DNA of 64,000 bases from JAVVEG01 sp032251455 (GTDB lineage Bacteria > Pseudomonadota > Gammaproteobacteria > Pseudomonadales > Pseudohongiellaceae). Below the pieces are notes generated by a model. It saw nothing but the letters and a program-made list of their open reading frames with translations. It made no database searches and was not told the origin of the DNA. The stretch is from positions 124,001 to 188,000 of the forward strand of contig JAVVEG010000002.1 of NCBI GenBank assembly GCA_032251455.1, given 5' to 3'. The position numbers were made by a program, and so were the translations under genes. Positions 26,556-35,825 of the stretch are shown here, piece by piece (position 1 is the first letter of the stretch; each line of letters opens with the position of its first letter).

Positions 26556-29500
26556 ATGGCCCGATTTTTTTCCATCTTCAGGAGTTGTTTGCGCCAACTG
26601 TTCATGCTGGCTGCTTTTCTGCTGGTGGTGCTGGCCGTTTATGTCAGTGTGGGTCGTCAGCTGATGCCTATGCTGGGTGATTACAAGAGCCGGGTCGAGA
26701 CGGAACTTTCTGCGCGGCTGGGCCTGCCGATTCAGCTTGGGCAGGTATCCGGCAGCTGGAACCGTCTCAACCCAGGTATCAGCATGGAGCAGGTACAGCT
26801 GTCTGTGCCTGGGGAGGACCAGCTTACCCCCCTGATGATTGAGCAATTTGATCTCGAACTTGATGTGTTGAGCAGTCTTCAGCAAAGACGGTTGGTGCTG
26901 TCTCACATGACTATCGGGGCCGCCTCTCTGCGCTTGCAACAACAGGAAAGCGGCATCTGGCAACTGGCTGGGGTTGACGCGGGGGCGGTTGTTCTTACAG
27001 CAGCGCAGGCGCTTGAGCTGGTCTCCCGGTTTGAGCATATTGAGTTCAGTGACCTGAATCTGCAACTGGAGGCTGCGGACGGCAGTGTGCTTCAACTGGA
27101 GCGGGGCGATGCCAGGCTGCAGGCTGTGGCGGGGCGGTTTCTGATCGAGATCAATGCGCATCTGCCCGGGCAGGATGAAACGGTGTTTCTGGCTGCCGAT
27201 TTTCTGGCCGAGGAAGAAAGCAAGGTCACCGGTGAGATTTATGCCCGTCTGCCAGAGGGCGACTTCTCTGCGCTGTCATCCTTGCTCGTGCTGGGCGATT
27301 GGCAGGGCAGACATGTTGCCGGGTCGGTTGAGATCTGGCTTGAACTGCAGCAAGGACAGTTATGGCGGACTCATGCCCAGGTACAGTTGCCGGAGCTGGC
27401 TCTGAGCCGAAGCGATGAGCAACTGATCGATGTGCAGCAGGTTCAGGCCGGCATCGATATCCGGCGCACCGTGGGAGATCAGGGCTGGGATATCCTGCTG
27501 CAGGATATGGGGTTTGTCTGGCGTGGCAGGCAATGGCCTGTAAGCGATCTGAGTCTGCGCATCCGGGACGAAACCGGGCTGGTGGCTCAATTGGGGGCAA
27601 TCGATATAGGGATAATGCGGGACCTGGTCTCCGAGCTTGCCCTGTTGCCAACGCCAGCGCAGACCACATTGAACGAATTTTCCCCGCGTGGTCGCCTGCA
27701 TTCACTGGTGCTGAGCGTGATGGAGGAACAAGATACCTATGCGGCCAAACTGCAGGCAGAGCTGGAGGAGGTCAGTATCGATGCTCGCAGGGGAGCCCCG
27801 GCAATATGGGGGCTTAACGGTTATACCGAACTGGAGTATTCCGGTATCGAACAACAGCTGTCTGGGCAGTTCGAGATTGATTCCGAGACCTTCATGCTGC
27901 ATCTGCCCCAGTCTTTCAATAAACCCTGGAGTTATGACAAGGTCAATGGGCGGGTCAAGGTTCAAGCGAATCTGTCTGCCGACCTGGACCTGCAATTGAG
28001 CAGCAGGCTGGTCACATTGGAGTCAAGCATAATAAGTGGCAGGGCCAGATTTTCTGTTGATTATGCCAGGACAGCTGAGGGGGAAATCAGTTCCGGTCTG
28101 GAGCTGATGGTAGGGGCGCTTTCGGCAGATATAGCCGGTAAGTCTGCCTACCTGCCAACAGGACCCGGTATTGGAGAAGGCCTGCTGGAGACAATGCAGT
28201 GGGTTGATGTGGCGGTGCGCTCCGGGGACGCCAGTGGCAGTGGCCTGATTTATCGCGGCTCGACCATGCCAGGGGCAACGACTGCAGAAAAAACCCTGCA
28301 GATGTTTTATCGCCTGGATTCCGGCGTGCTTGAGTTCGATCCTGAGTGGCCAGCTTTGGAGAAGCTGGATGGCTTGACTATTATCAACGACGGCCAGGTC
28401 GATGTGTTCAATGCCGGTGGAGAGACTCTGGGGATTGGTTTTGATTCCGCCCGGGCCAGCATTCGCGCCAATCCAGACGGTACTGGAAGCTGGTTGAGCG
28501 TTACCGGCAAGGGCGGTGGGTCCGCTGCTGCCGGCCTGGCTTATTTGCAGGAAACACCGGTGACCAGCGGTTTTGGCAGCTATCTGTCAGGGTGGCAGGC
28601 TGAGGGTGAAGTGAGTGTGGCCCTGCAGCTGGATTTGCCCTTGTTTATTGCCGGAGCCCAGGCGCAGGTAAATCTGCAGGTGGATATGCAGGATAACGCC
28701 TTGCGTATTCCGGAGTATGATCTGGATATGACCCAGCTCAATGGCAGCATGCATTACCGGGAAAGCACGGGTTTGGTCGCCCAGGCAATGACAGCCACGG
28801 TATTTGATCAGGCAGCCTCATTATCCATCCGTTCAGACGGCCTGGATGCCAGTGTTCCGGTAACGGAAGTTGTTCTGGAAAGCCAGGTTGAAATCGATCG
28901 GTTTGCCGAATGGGAATTGCATTCACCTTTGTTGAGGGCTGTGCTGGATAAAGCCGACGGTGTCATGAACTATCAGGCTAAACTGGTTCTACCCCAATTG
29001 ACCTCTGCCAGTGACGGCGATGTGCCCAGGCTCTCCTTTCATTCCCGTCTGGGCGGTGTGACAACAGGCTTGCCTGCGCCATTGAACAAGCCCGTGGACA
29101 AGGAGTTACCGCTGCAACTGGATATGGATTTTCTGGCTGATGGCAAGCGCAGGCTGCGGGCCAGCCTTGCTGATCTGGCTTCGCTGGATGTCTTGCTGAG
29201 CAATGACTCTGATATCGAGCGGGGCTTGATTTATCTGGGAACCCGCAACGAGAGCCTGCCAGTGCGCCGTTTCAACACCTCGGCACCTGGGCTGGAAGTG
29301 TTGGGGCAGCTGCAAACGTTTGACTATGATCAATGGTCCAACGCTGTCATGGACATTTTTACAAACAGTGGCAGCAGTACCCTGCCTGGCCGGGAATTTC
29401 CCCTGGTTGGCGATATAAGAATCAATGATGCCTATTTTCTTGGGCAGCACGTTGCTGATCTTGGTTTGCAGATAAGCAGTCAGACGGGAAGCTGGAAGCT

Positions 29501-30677
29501 GGAACTGGACAGCAATGCGGTAGCAGGCAGCGTGGTACTGCCGCTGGACCAGAATGAGTATATCCAGGCAGATCTCAGGCACTTGCGTTTGCCCGCCGCA
29601 GAGGAGGAGGCAGACGTCACTCAGCCGGTTGAAGAATCAACAGAAACCGAATCGGCAGAAGAAATGTTCACTGATACCCTGGCGGATGTTGATCCCCGAA
29701 CATTTCCCAGACTGCTTTTTGCTACCGAGGAGTTGATGATAGGGGGTGCTGATTATGGTAACTGGCAATTTACCCTGGATCCGGTCGAAGACGGTGCTCT
29801 GTTGACGAACCTGGTCATTGCTTCACGTGGGCTGGAGCTTGGTTCCGGCAACAGTTTTTCCCAGTTTTTATGGTCTTTTGACGGTAACCGGCATGGTAGC
29901 CGGTTGCAGGCTCATATTACAGCTGAAGACATGGCCGAGGTGTTGAGCGCTTTTGGTTTTGCTCCCAGCCTGGAGAGCGACGAAGCGGAATTCAATGTTG
30001 ATGTCAACTGGGAGGGGAGTCCGGCTGCCTTTTCAGTATTTGGATTGCAGGGTGTTGCCAATATGAGTATCAGAGATGGCCGCTTTCTGCAAGGTGGCAA
30101 TGCAGCCAGCAATAGTGCGCTCAAGCTGATAAGCATTCTTAATTTTGATGCCCTGGTGCGTCGATTGCGTTTTAGTGATGACTTGTTGCGCAGTGGTCTG
30201 TCCTATGAGGAAATCCAGGGTACCTTGCTGTTGGACAAAGGCAATGTGCAGATTGCCGATCGCTTGCAGATCATTGGTCCATCCAGTTTGTTTCAGATAG
30301 CAGGCAACATTGATATTCGCAATGAGACCATAGATGGGAGCATGTATATCACTTTGCCGCTCAGTGATAATATTCCATGGATGAGCGGCTTGGCAGCATT
30401 GAATAATCTAATCAATTGGCAGGTTGCCATAGGTGTGTTTTTGTTTGAAAGAATTTTTTCCAATCAGGTTGATAATCTGACCAGTGCGCAATATATACTG
30501 AAAGGTCCATGGGAAGGGCTGCAGCCACAGCTGAATCAGGTGTTTACTGCTGGCAATAGAGCCGGGTCGGGGGCAGCCGTCCCGGTTCCTGTTCCAGCTC
30601 CGGCTCCGACATCGGCAGCAGGCACTCCACCAGCTGCAGGCGCGCCGCTTCAACAACGCGCTCCCACGCCGGAGTAA
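26556..30677 (+). CDS. yhdP: YhdP-family AsmA-like lipid-transport protein
   Basis: 1,373-residue envelope protein with one N-terminal transmembrane helix (about residues 13-35) and a very long periplasmic beta-rich body. AsmA-like repeats at the ends flank a DUF3971 region. YhdP and its paralogues TamB and YdbH form periplasmic bridges that carry phospholipids to the outer membrane. Length is slightly above E. coli YhdP (1,266). The C-terminus is a Pro/Ala-rich tail (PVPVPAPAP and similar) of unknown use. It begins 19 nt after rng, the conserved position. Confidence 0.93.
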   Translation: MARFFSIFRSCLRQLFMLAAFLLVVLAVYVSVGRQLMPMLGDYKSRVETELSARLGLPIQLGQVSGSWNRLNPGISMEQVQLSVPGEDQLTPLMIEQFDLELDVLSSLQQRRLVLSHMTIGAASLRLQQQESGIWQLAGVDAGAVVLTAAQALELVSRFEHIEFSDLNLQLEAADGSVLQLERGDARLQAVAGRFLIEINAHLPGQDETVFLAADFLAEEESKVTGEIYARLPEGDFSALSSLLVLGDWQGRHVAGSVEIWLELQQGQLWRTHAQVQLPELALSRSDEQLIDVQQVQAGIDIRRTVGDQGWDILLQDMGFVWRGRQWPVSDLSLRIRDETGLVAQLGAIDIGIMRDLVSELALLPTPAQTTLNEFSPRGRLHSLVLSVMEEQDTYAAKLQAELEEVSIDARRGAPAIWGLNGYTELEYSGIEQQLSGQFEIDSETFMLHLPQSFNKPWSYDKVNGRVKVQANLSADLDLQLSSRLVTLESSIISGRARFSVDYARTAEGEISSGLELMVGALSADIAGKSAYLPTGPGIGEGLLETMQWVDVAVRSGDASGSGLIYRGSTMPGATTAEKTLQMFYRLDSGVLEFDPEWPALEKLDGLTIINDGQVDVFNAGGETLGIGFDSARASIRANPDGTGSWLSVTGKGGGSAAAGLAYLQETPVTSGFGSYLSGWQAEGEVSVALQLDLPLFIAGAQAQVNLQVDMQDNALRIPEYDLDMTQLNGSMHYRESTGLVAQAMTATVFDQAASLSIRSDGLDASVPVTEVVLESQVEIDRFAEWELHSPLLRAVLDKADGVMNYQAKLVLPQLTSASDGDVPRLSFHSRLGGVTTGLPAPLNKPVDKELPLQLDMDFLADGKRRLRASLADLASLDVLLSNDSDIERGLIYLGTRNESLPVRRFNTSAPGLEVLGQLQTFDYDQWSNAVMDIFTNSGSSTLPGREFPLVGDIRINDAYFLGQHVADLGLQISSQTGSWKLELDSNAVAGSVVLPLDQNEYIQADLRHLRLPAAEEEADVTQPVEESTETESAEEMFTDTLADVDPRTFPRLLFATEELMIGGADYGNWQFTLDPVEDGALLTNLVIASRGLELGSGNSFSQFLWSFDGNRHGSRLQAHITAEDMAEVLSAFGFAPSLESDEAEFNVDVNWEGSPAAFSVFGLQGVANMSIRDGRFLQGGNAASNSALKLISILNFDALVRRLRFSDDLLRSGLSYEEIQGTLLLDKGNVQIADRLQIIGPSSLFQIAGNIDIRNETIDGSMYITLPLSDNIPWMSGLAALNNLINWQVAIGVFLFERIFSNQVDNLTSAQYILKGPWEGLQPQLNQVFTAGNRAGSGAAVPVPVPAPAPTSAAGTPPAAGAPLQQRAPTPE

Positions 30678-30690
30678 AGGGGAATTGAAG

Positions 30691-31548
30691 ATGTCAGCAA
30701 CTAAAAGCAGGGTTGCAGTGGTGCAGATGGTCAGTACGGCAGATATCCATGCCAATCTTGAGATGGCGTCAACATTGACAGCGCAAGCCGTCGAGCAGGG
30801 CGCGCAACTGGTTTTATTACCGGAAAACTTCGCCGTGCTCGATGGCGGACCTCTGTCGGATTTCGCTGAAAGGCAGGGAGATCCGGGCGCGCTATTGCAG
30901 AAATTTGCCTCGAATCTTGCTGCCAGGCATCGGATTTATCTGGCGGCGGGTACTGTGCCATTGAATACACGCCCTGCTGATGATTCCCGGCCCGGGGAGC
31001 TGGAGCCCACAGATGGACGAGTGCGTTCTGCTTCCTTGCTGTATGGCCCCGAAGGCAGCTTGCTGGCACGCTATGACAAGATTCATCTGTTTGATGTGGA
31101 GGTCGATGACAAGCAGGCGAATTATTCGGAATCGCTCAGTTTTGAACCCGGTGAACAGCTCGTGGCTGTTGATACCGCACTGGGCAGAATCGGCATGAGC
31201 GTGTGTTACGATCTGCGTTTTCCTGAGCTCTATCGCAGTCTGCTGGCCATGCAGGCTGAACTGTTACTGGTTCCGTCGGCCTTTACCCAGGTAACAGGGA
31301 AGGCGCATTGGGAAGTGTTGCTCAGGGCCAGAGCGATTGAAAACCAGTGTTATGTCATTGCCGCCAATCAGGGAGGTGTGCATAATGCAACCCGCGAAAC
31401 CTATGGCCATTCCATGATTGTCGACCCTTGGGGAGAGATTCTGGCCAGGGTTGAAGAAGGGCCGGGAGTTGCAGTGGCTGATATCGATCTGGACAGGATG
31501 GTCGGCTTGCGCCAGCGCATGCCGGTGATCAGTCACAGACGGCTATGA
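30691..31548 (+). CDS. Nitrilase-superfamily carbon-nitrogen hydrolase
   Basis: 285-residue amidase of the Nit1/Nit2-like branch. The Glu-Lys-Cys triad is visible in L-P-E-N-F, Y-D-K-I-H-L-F and S-V-C-Y-D-L-R-F-P-E. Members near yhdP/tldD are thought to act in metabolite repair such as deaminated glutathione hydrolysis; the substrate here is not provable. ATG at 30691 is preferred to a TTG at 30685, with AAGGGG upstream. Confidence 0.92.
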   Translation: MSATKSRVAVVQMVSTADIHANLEMASTLTAQAVEQGAQLVLLPENFAVLDGGPLSDFAERQGDPGALLQKFASNLAARHRIYLAAGTVPLNTRPADDSRPGELEPTDGRVRSASLLYGPEGSLLARYDKIHLFDVEVDDKQANYSESLSFEPGEQLVAVDTALGRIGMSVCYDLRFPELYRSLLAMQAELLLVPSAFTQVTGKAHWEVLLRARAIENQCYVIAANQGGVHNATRETYGHSMIVDPWGEILARVEEGPGVAVADIDLDRMVGLRQRMPVISHRRL

Positions 31549-32316
31549 ATGGAATGGATATTCAGAGGTTGTTTAATATTGCGTCTTGATAAAAGTTTTC
31601 TTACTACACTGGCCTCGTTGGGGCTGATCTTGTCCAGTTTGCTTCTTCCTGCCGGTATTGCAGCCTATCTGCTCAGTGCGGGTCTGTTTGCCCTTTCCGG
31701 GGCCCTGACCAATTGGCTGGCAGTGCATATGCTCTTCGAACGGGTGCCTGGTTTTTATGGTTCCGGAGTCATTCCGCTGCATTTTGAGGAGTTCAAGTCA
31801 GGCATCCGCGAATTGATCATGCAGCAGTTTTTCAGTCGGGAGAACATCAATGATTTTCTTGCGCATGCGGATGAAATCTCAACCAGTCTCGACGATAAAA
31901 TCCTCCAGGTAATCGATGAGATTGATCTGACGGGGGCATTTGATTCCCTGCTGGATGTCATCATGAGTTCCTCTTTTGCCAGCATGCTTGGGTTCATTGG
32001 CGGCAGGGAGGCACTGCTTGCCCTGCGTGAACCTTTTATCGACAGGATGCGCAATCATCTACGGGACAGTGTTGATAATGAAACCTTTAAACAGGTATTG
32101 AACGAGGGGCTTGGCAGTGTTTCCGCCAGTGAAGGGTTGCGGGATCGTATTGAGTTGATCGTGGATCATCGTTTGCAGGAATTGACGCCTGAAATGGTCA
32201 AACGCATCGTTCAGCAAATGATCCGGGAGCACCTGGGATGGTTGGTGGTCTGGGGTGGTGTGCTGGGTGCGGTCATGGGTTTTCTGGTTGGTGCACTGAA
32301 TGCGCAATTGTTGTAA
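31549..32316 (+). CDS. DUF445-family membrane protein
   Basis: 255-residue inner-membrane protein with two N-terminal helices, a long soluble middle and a C-terminal helix. The segment A-L-T-N-W-L-A-V-H-M-L-F-E is typical of DUF445. Function unknown. The ATG directly follows the TGA of the nitrilase gene. An alternative TTG at 31579, with AGAGG 10 nt upstream, would remove the first ten residues and gives a cleaner membrane start. Confidence 0.85.
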   Translation: MEWIFRGCLILRLDKSFLTTLASLGLILSSLLLPAGIAAYLLSAGLFALSGALTNWLAVHMLFERVPGFYGSGVIPLHFEEFKSGIRELIMQQFFSRENINDFLAHADEISTSLDDKILQVIDEIDLTGAFDSLLDVIMSSSFASMLGFIGGREALLALREPFIDRMRNHLRDSVDNETFKQVLNEGLGSVSASEGLRDRIELIVDHRLQELTPEMVKRIVQQMIREHLGWLVVWGGVLGAVMGFLVGALNAQLL

Positions 32317-32338
32317 ATGACTTTTTAAATTGAAAATT

Positions 32339-32367
32339 TTTTATCGTTCGAGCGATCGTTCTATACT
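32339..32367 (+). promoter_or_regulatory. Probable promoter with palindromic operator for the TetR gene
   Basis: TTTTAT (32339-32344) and TATACT (32362-32367) are 17 nt apart, and the whole spacer is occupied by overlapping palindromes: ATCGTTCGAGCGAT, and TCGAGCGATCGTTCTATA at 32348-32365. This is a common layout for TetR autorepression. The -10 is strong and the -35 weak. The leader to the TetR ATG would be about 220 nt. A near-identical 18-mer lies at 56901. Confidence 0.6.
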
Positions 32368-32593
32368 CAAAGGTAAATATTAAAATCTTCCCGATGCGCG
32401 GAGTACGCTTTATTTCCTGTTCCATTTCATCAGGCGGCTGCCATTATTGTGACGTAATTGTGTTATTTTGTATCAATGGATGCAAAAAGCATGGTCTCTG
32501 GAATACAATGCGCTACGCTGCATCCATGGCAAAACTTTATCTGTTGTGGGTGAACACTCAGACAAATATTCAATAACAGGATTAAGAGCAGTT
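32368..32593 (+). other. Long leader before the TetR gene, no gene seen
   Basis: About 225 nt between the palindromic promoter and the TetR ATG. A reading frame continuous with TetR runs through part of it, but it lacks family similarity and a ribosome-binding site. No terminator or riboswitch-like fold was recognised. Confidence 0.4.
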
Positions 32594-33178
32594 ATGGCCA
32601 GACCAGTGGAATTTATTTACGAAGATGTCCTGAGCAATGCTATGGAGCAATTCTGGCGAGAAGGTTTTGAAGCCAGTTCCGTGCAGAAATTGCTGGATGT
32701 GACCGGTATCAACCGGGGCACCCTGTACAACTCCTTTGGTGATAAGAACACTTTTTTCAGATCCTGCCTTGAGCACTACAACAAACTGATCAACAAGGAT
32801 ATTGCCAACTCGCTTGAAAATGAAGCCCTGGATGATTGGCAGGCAATAACAAAGTACTTTGACCTGGCTGTGCTCAAGGCCAGCAATAAACAGCGCAGCA
32901 TGGGTTGCCTGCTGGTCAACTCTTTTTGCGAAAGTATCAATTACGACAAGGATCTGCAAAAACTGCTGCGCAACTACCAGAACGGTATCCGCAAGGCCTT
33001 GCAGAAAAGGCTCAAGAGTGCAGAAAAGGCAGGCAAGCTGAAAACGGGTGTCACTGCGGATCAGGCTACGGAGGTATTGATGACTTTACTCAACGGGCTT
33101 CGAGTCAGCTCCCGGGAAGGTCGATCAGTCAAACAAATGGCTGAAGTAACAGGGTTTACCCTGGCGTCACTGCAGTAA
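32594..33178 (+). CDS. TetR/AcrR-family transcriptional regulator
   Basis: 194 residues from the ATG at 32594, the usual family length. The N-terminal helix-turn-helix (about residues 10-50) includes S-S-V-Q-K-L-L-D-V-T-G-I-N-R-G-T-L-Y-N-S-F, closely fitting the TetR consensus. The ligand domain contains M-G-C-L-L-V-N-S-F, seen in a subgroup of uncharacterised regulators. The palindrome in its probable promoter recurs upstream of the acyl-CoA dehydrogenase operon, so it may control both (inference). The ligand is unknown. Confidence 0.9.
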   Translation: MARPVEFIYEDVLSNAMEQFWREGFEASSVQKLLDVTGINRGTLYNSFGDKNTFFRSCLEHYNKLINKDIANSLENEALDDWQAITKYFDLAVLKASNKQRSMGCLLVNSFCESINYDKDLQKLLRNYQNGIRKALQKRLKSAEKAGKLKTGVTADQATEVLMTLLNGLRVSSREGRSVKQMAEVTGFTLASLQ

Positions 33179-33263
33179 TTTTCATTAGCCACCCGGCAGG
33201 CTATTGTTCACCGGGAAAGATCAGGTATACTTGGGCCTGAATAGCAATAGCCGGGAAATCATA

Positions 33264-33677
33264 ATGAAAAAACTAGCAGGTGCCAGAAAGAAAGACGAAA
33301 CCAACATTGATTTGACCCCCATGCTGGACGTGGTGTTCATTCTGTTGATTTTCTTCGTGGTGACAGCAACCTTCCTGTCGGAATCCGCCATTGATGCGGC
33401 CAGCAACGAAAACAATGAAACCCCACCAGAACAGGACGATGATAAAAAGAATATTCTGGTCGAGCTGGGACAGAACAACGAGATTACCATCAATGGCGAG
33501 CCGCGCCCGATTCTGGAGAGCCAGATCCGTGCCAATATCGACCGCCTGAAGGCTGAAAATCCCTCTGCCTCGGTCATCATTCGTCCCAATCCCCGCTCCA
33601 ATGTACAGATTCTGGTGGCAGTGATGGACTCAGCGCGGCAGGCAGGCATTACCAATATCTCCATTGTTGAACCCTGA
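33264..33677 (+). CDS. ExbD/TolR-family energy-transducing protein, no ExbB nearby
   Basis: 137 residues: short cytoplasmic N-terminus, one transmembrane helix (about 19-40) with the conserved Asp in L-T-P-M-L-D-V-V-F, and a periplasmic domain after an acidic linker (EQDDD). ExbD works with an ExbB motor to energise TonB-type or other outer-membrane processes. Neither exbB nor tonB is adjacent. GGGA lies upstream of the ATG at 33264. Followed by a strong terminator. Confidence 0.9.
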   Translation: MKKLAGARKKDETNIDLTPMLDVVFILLIFFVVTATFLSESAIDAASNENNETPPEQDDDKKNILVELGQNNEITINGEPRPILESQIRANIDRLKAENPSASVIIRPNPRSNVQILVAVMDSARQAGITNISIVEP

Positions 33678-33713
33678 CCCCCGCTGCTCCTGGCCGAGTA
33701 ACCGAACTCCTTG

Positions 33714-33740
33714 ACGCACCTTGATGGTGCGTTTTGTTTT
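33714..33740 (+). terminator. Rho-independent terminator after the exbD-like gene
   Basis: A perfect 7-bp stem ACGCACC / GGTGCGT (33714-33720 and 33726-33732) with a 5-nt TTGAT loop, followed by TTTGTTTT. It lies 37 nt after the exbD-like stop and isolates the downstream aldolase-mtnA operon. Confidence 0.85.
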
Positions 33741-33838
33741 GCTGATACTCGATTTTGTAAACCCAATCCTGTAAATCGGCTTGTTTCCTGTCTGGCATGG
33801 CTTCTCTCTTAACCTGACATCTCACCTGGAGTACTGGC

Positions 33839-35824
33839 ATGAACAATCTCTGGACTGATGGGGAAGCTGCCCGGTTTGCCGACGATACCGGTATGGGCCT
33901 CAGAGTGTATTCCTCCCAACTCCTGGGTCGGGAGCCCGATCTGGTTCTGCACGGTGGGGGCAACACCTCGGTCAAGATCCGGCAAGAGAACCTTTTTGGT
34001 GAGCCGGAACCCTTGCTCTATGTCAAAGGGTCTGGCTGGGACTTGCGCACGATACAGGCCGCAGGCTTTGCACCGGTGCGCCTGTCTCATCTGCAGGCAC
34101 TGGCCAGACTCGAGGCGCTGTCGGATACGCAGATGATGCAGCAACTGCGGGTGGCCCTGACGGACCCCGCCGCCCCCACGCCCTCGGTAGAGGCGATTCT
34201 GCACGCACTCATTCCACATCGTTATGTCGATCATACCCATGCCGATGCCGTTGTGGCCATCAGCAATACGCCGGATGGTGAACAACGATTGCAGGCCATT
34301 TATGGGGATGAAGTGCTTATTCTGCCCTATGTCATGCCCGGTTTTATTTTGGCCAGGCAGGTGCAGCAGGAAACGACAAGCCTGGACTGGTCACGCTATA
34401 AGGGTATTATCCTTTTGCATCACGGCATCATCACTTTCGCGGACGATGCGCGCACCAGCTATGACAATATGATTGCCCTGGTTTCCAGGGCAGAAGACTA
34501 TTTGCACAGCAGCAAGGCAGCTCTGGCACCGGTTTCAGCGTCAACTATCAAGCTGAGCCGAACCGATTTGCTGCAACTGGCGACATTGCGCCAGAAAGCA
34601 TCGGCAGAACTGGGGCAAGCAGTATTATTGCGCAGCCTGAGCGATGCGGCTGCTGTTGGTTTCTCGCAACTGGACAATGCCGCGGAATTGATCGGCAGAG
34701 GCCCGTTGACTCCCGATCACAGTATTCATACCAAACCTTTCGGTGCCGTGTTCACGGGGGATGCCGAGGCCTGCTTGCAGGATTTCGCACAAAGCTATCA
34801 AGCCTACTTCCAAGCCTGGGCCCAGCCCCGGCATCAATGTCTTGATTTGCTGCCCCGGTTTGCACTCTGGCCCGATCGGGGCATGTTGGCGCTGGCTGCC
34901 AATGCCGGTGCTCTTACTGTTGTCAGCGATATCTGCAGCCATACCCTGCGCACCATACAATGGGGAGAAGCCCTGGGTGGCTGGACAACCCTGCCCCAGC
35001 AGGATCAATTCAACCTGGAATACTGGGAGTTGGAGCAGGCCAAACTCAAGCGCAATGCCGCCAGACCGGAATTTGCCGGCAAGGTGGTTATGATCAGTGG
35101 CGCTGCCTCTGGTATCGGCAAGGCCTGCGTGGAAGCGTTTGTAGCCCAGGGGGCTTGTGTCGTGGCCCTGGATATCAATGCCGATATTGATAATCTGTTT
35201 ACTCATGCTGCTATCCTGACACTGGTCTGCGATATTACCGATCCGCAACAGATTGAGTATTGTCTGGATGCGGCTATAGCCCGCTTTGGGGGGCTGGATA
35301 TCCTGGTTTGCAATGCTGGTGTTTTCCCACCCAGTGCCCGGCTGGGTGAACTCCCGGATGCGCTCTGGGATCAATCCCTGGCGCTGAATCTGACCGCGCA
35401 CAGGCGTATGCTCAGCCAATGCCTGCCTTTTCTGGAGCTGGGTATTCAGTCTTCAGTGGTGTTTGTTGGCTCCAAGAATGTGGCGGCGCCAGGCCCGGGC
35501 GCGGCGGCTTATTCGGTGGCCAAGGCTGGTCTGGCTCAACTGGCCAGAGTGGCCGCCCTGGAGTTGGCCGAAAAAGGCATTCGCGTGAATACAGTGCATC
35601 CCAATGCGGTTTTTGATACCGCACTTTGGACCGAGGAAGTGTTGCAGAAACGGGCAGACAACTATGGCTTGACGGTGGAGGAATACCGACGCAATACCTT
35701 GCTGGGCTGTGAGGTCAAATCAGCCGATGTCGCCACTGCGGTCACCCTGCTGGCTGGACAGTCCTTTTCCTGCACCACAGGTGCGCAACTGCCGGTTGAT
35801 GGCGGTAACGAGCGGGTCATCTGA
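33839..35824 (+). CDS. Class II aldolase / short-chain dehydrogenase fusion
   Basis: 661-residue two-domain protein. Residues about 1-400 form a class II (FucA/RhaD-like) aldolase; metal-ligand His residues are seen in H-T-H-A-D and L-L-H-H-G, and the phosphate-binding part in H-G-G-G-N-T-S-V-K. Residues about 410-661 are an SDR with the dinucleotide loop S-G-A-A-S-G-I-G (420-427), N-A-G, and catalytic Y558-x-x-x-K562. Fusions of this type act in deoxysugar catabolism (dihydroxyacetone phosphate plus an aldehyde, then aldehyde oxidation or reduction). One base separates it from mtnA, suggesting a ribulose-1-phosphate substrate such as 5-methylthioribulose or 5-deoxyribulose 1-phosphate (inference). 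Confidence 0.92.
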   Translation: MNNLWTDGEAARFADDTGMGLRVYSSQLLGREPDLVLHGGGNTSVKIRQENLFGEPEPLLYVKGSGWDLRTIQAAGFAPVRLSHLQALARLEALSDTQMMQQLRVALTDPAAPTPSVEAILHALIPHRYVDHTHADAVVAISNTPDGEQRLQAIYGDEVLILPYVMPGFILARQVQQETTSLDWSRYKGIILLHHGIITFADDARTSYDNMIALVSRAEDYLHSSKAALAPVSASTIKLSRTDLLQLATLRQKASAELGQAVLLRSLSDAAAVGFSQLDNAAELIGRGPLTPDHSIHTKPFGAVFTGDAEACLQDFAQSYQAYFQAWAQPRHQCLDLLPRFALWPDRGMLALAANAGALTVVSDICSHTLRTIQWGEALGGWTTLPQQDQFNLEYWELEQAKLKRNAARPEFAGKVVMISGAASGIGKACVEAFVAQGACVVALDINADIDNLFTHAAILTLVCDITDPQQIEYCLDAAIARFGGLDILVCNAGVFPPSARLGELPDALWDQSLALNLTAHRRMLSQCLPFLELGIQSSVVFVGSKNVAAPGPGAAAYSVAKAGLAQLARVAALELAEKGIRVNTVHPNAVFDTALWTEEVLQKRADNYGLTVEEYRRNTLLGCEVKSADVATAVTLLAGQSFSCTTGAQLPVDGGNERVI

Positions 35825-35825
35825 A

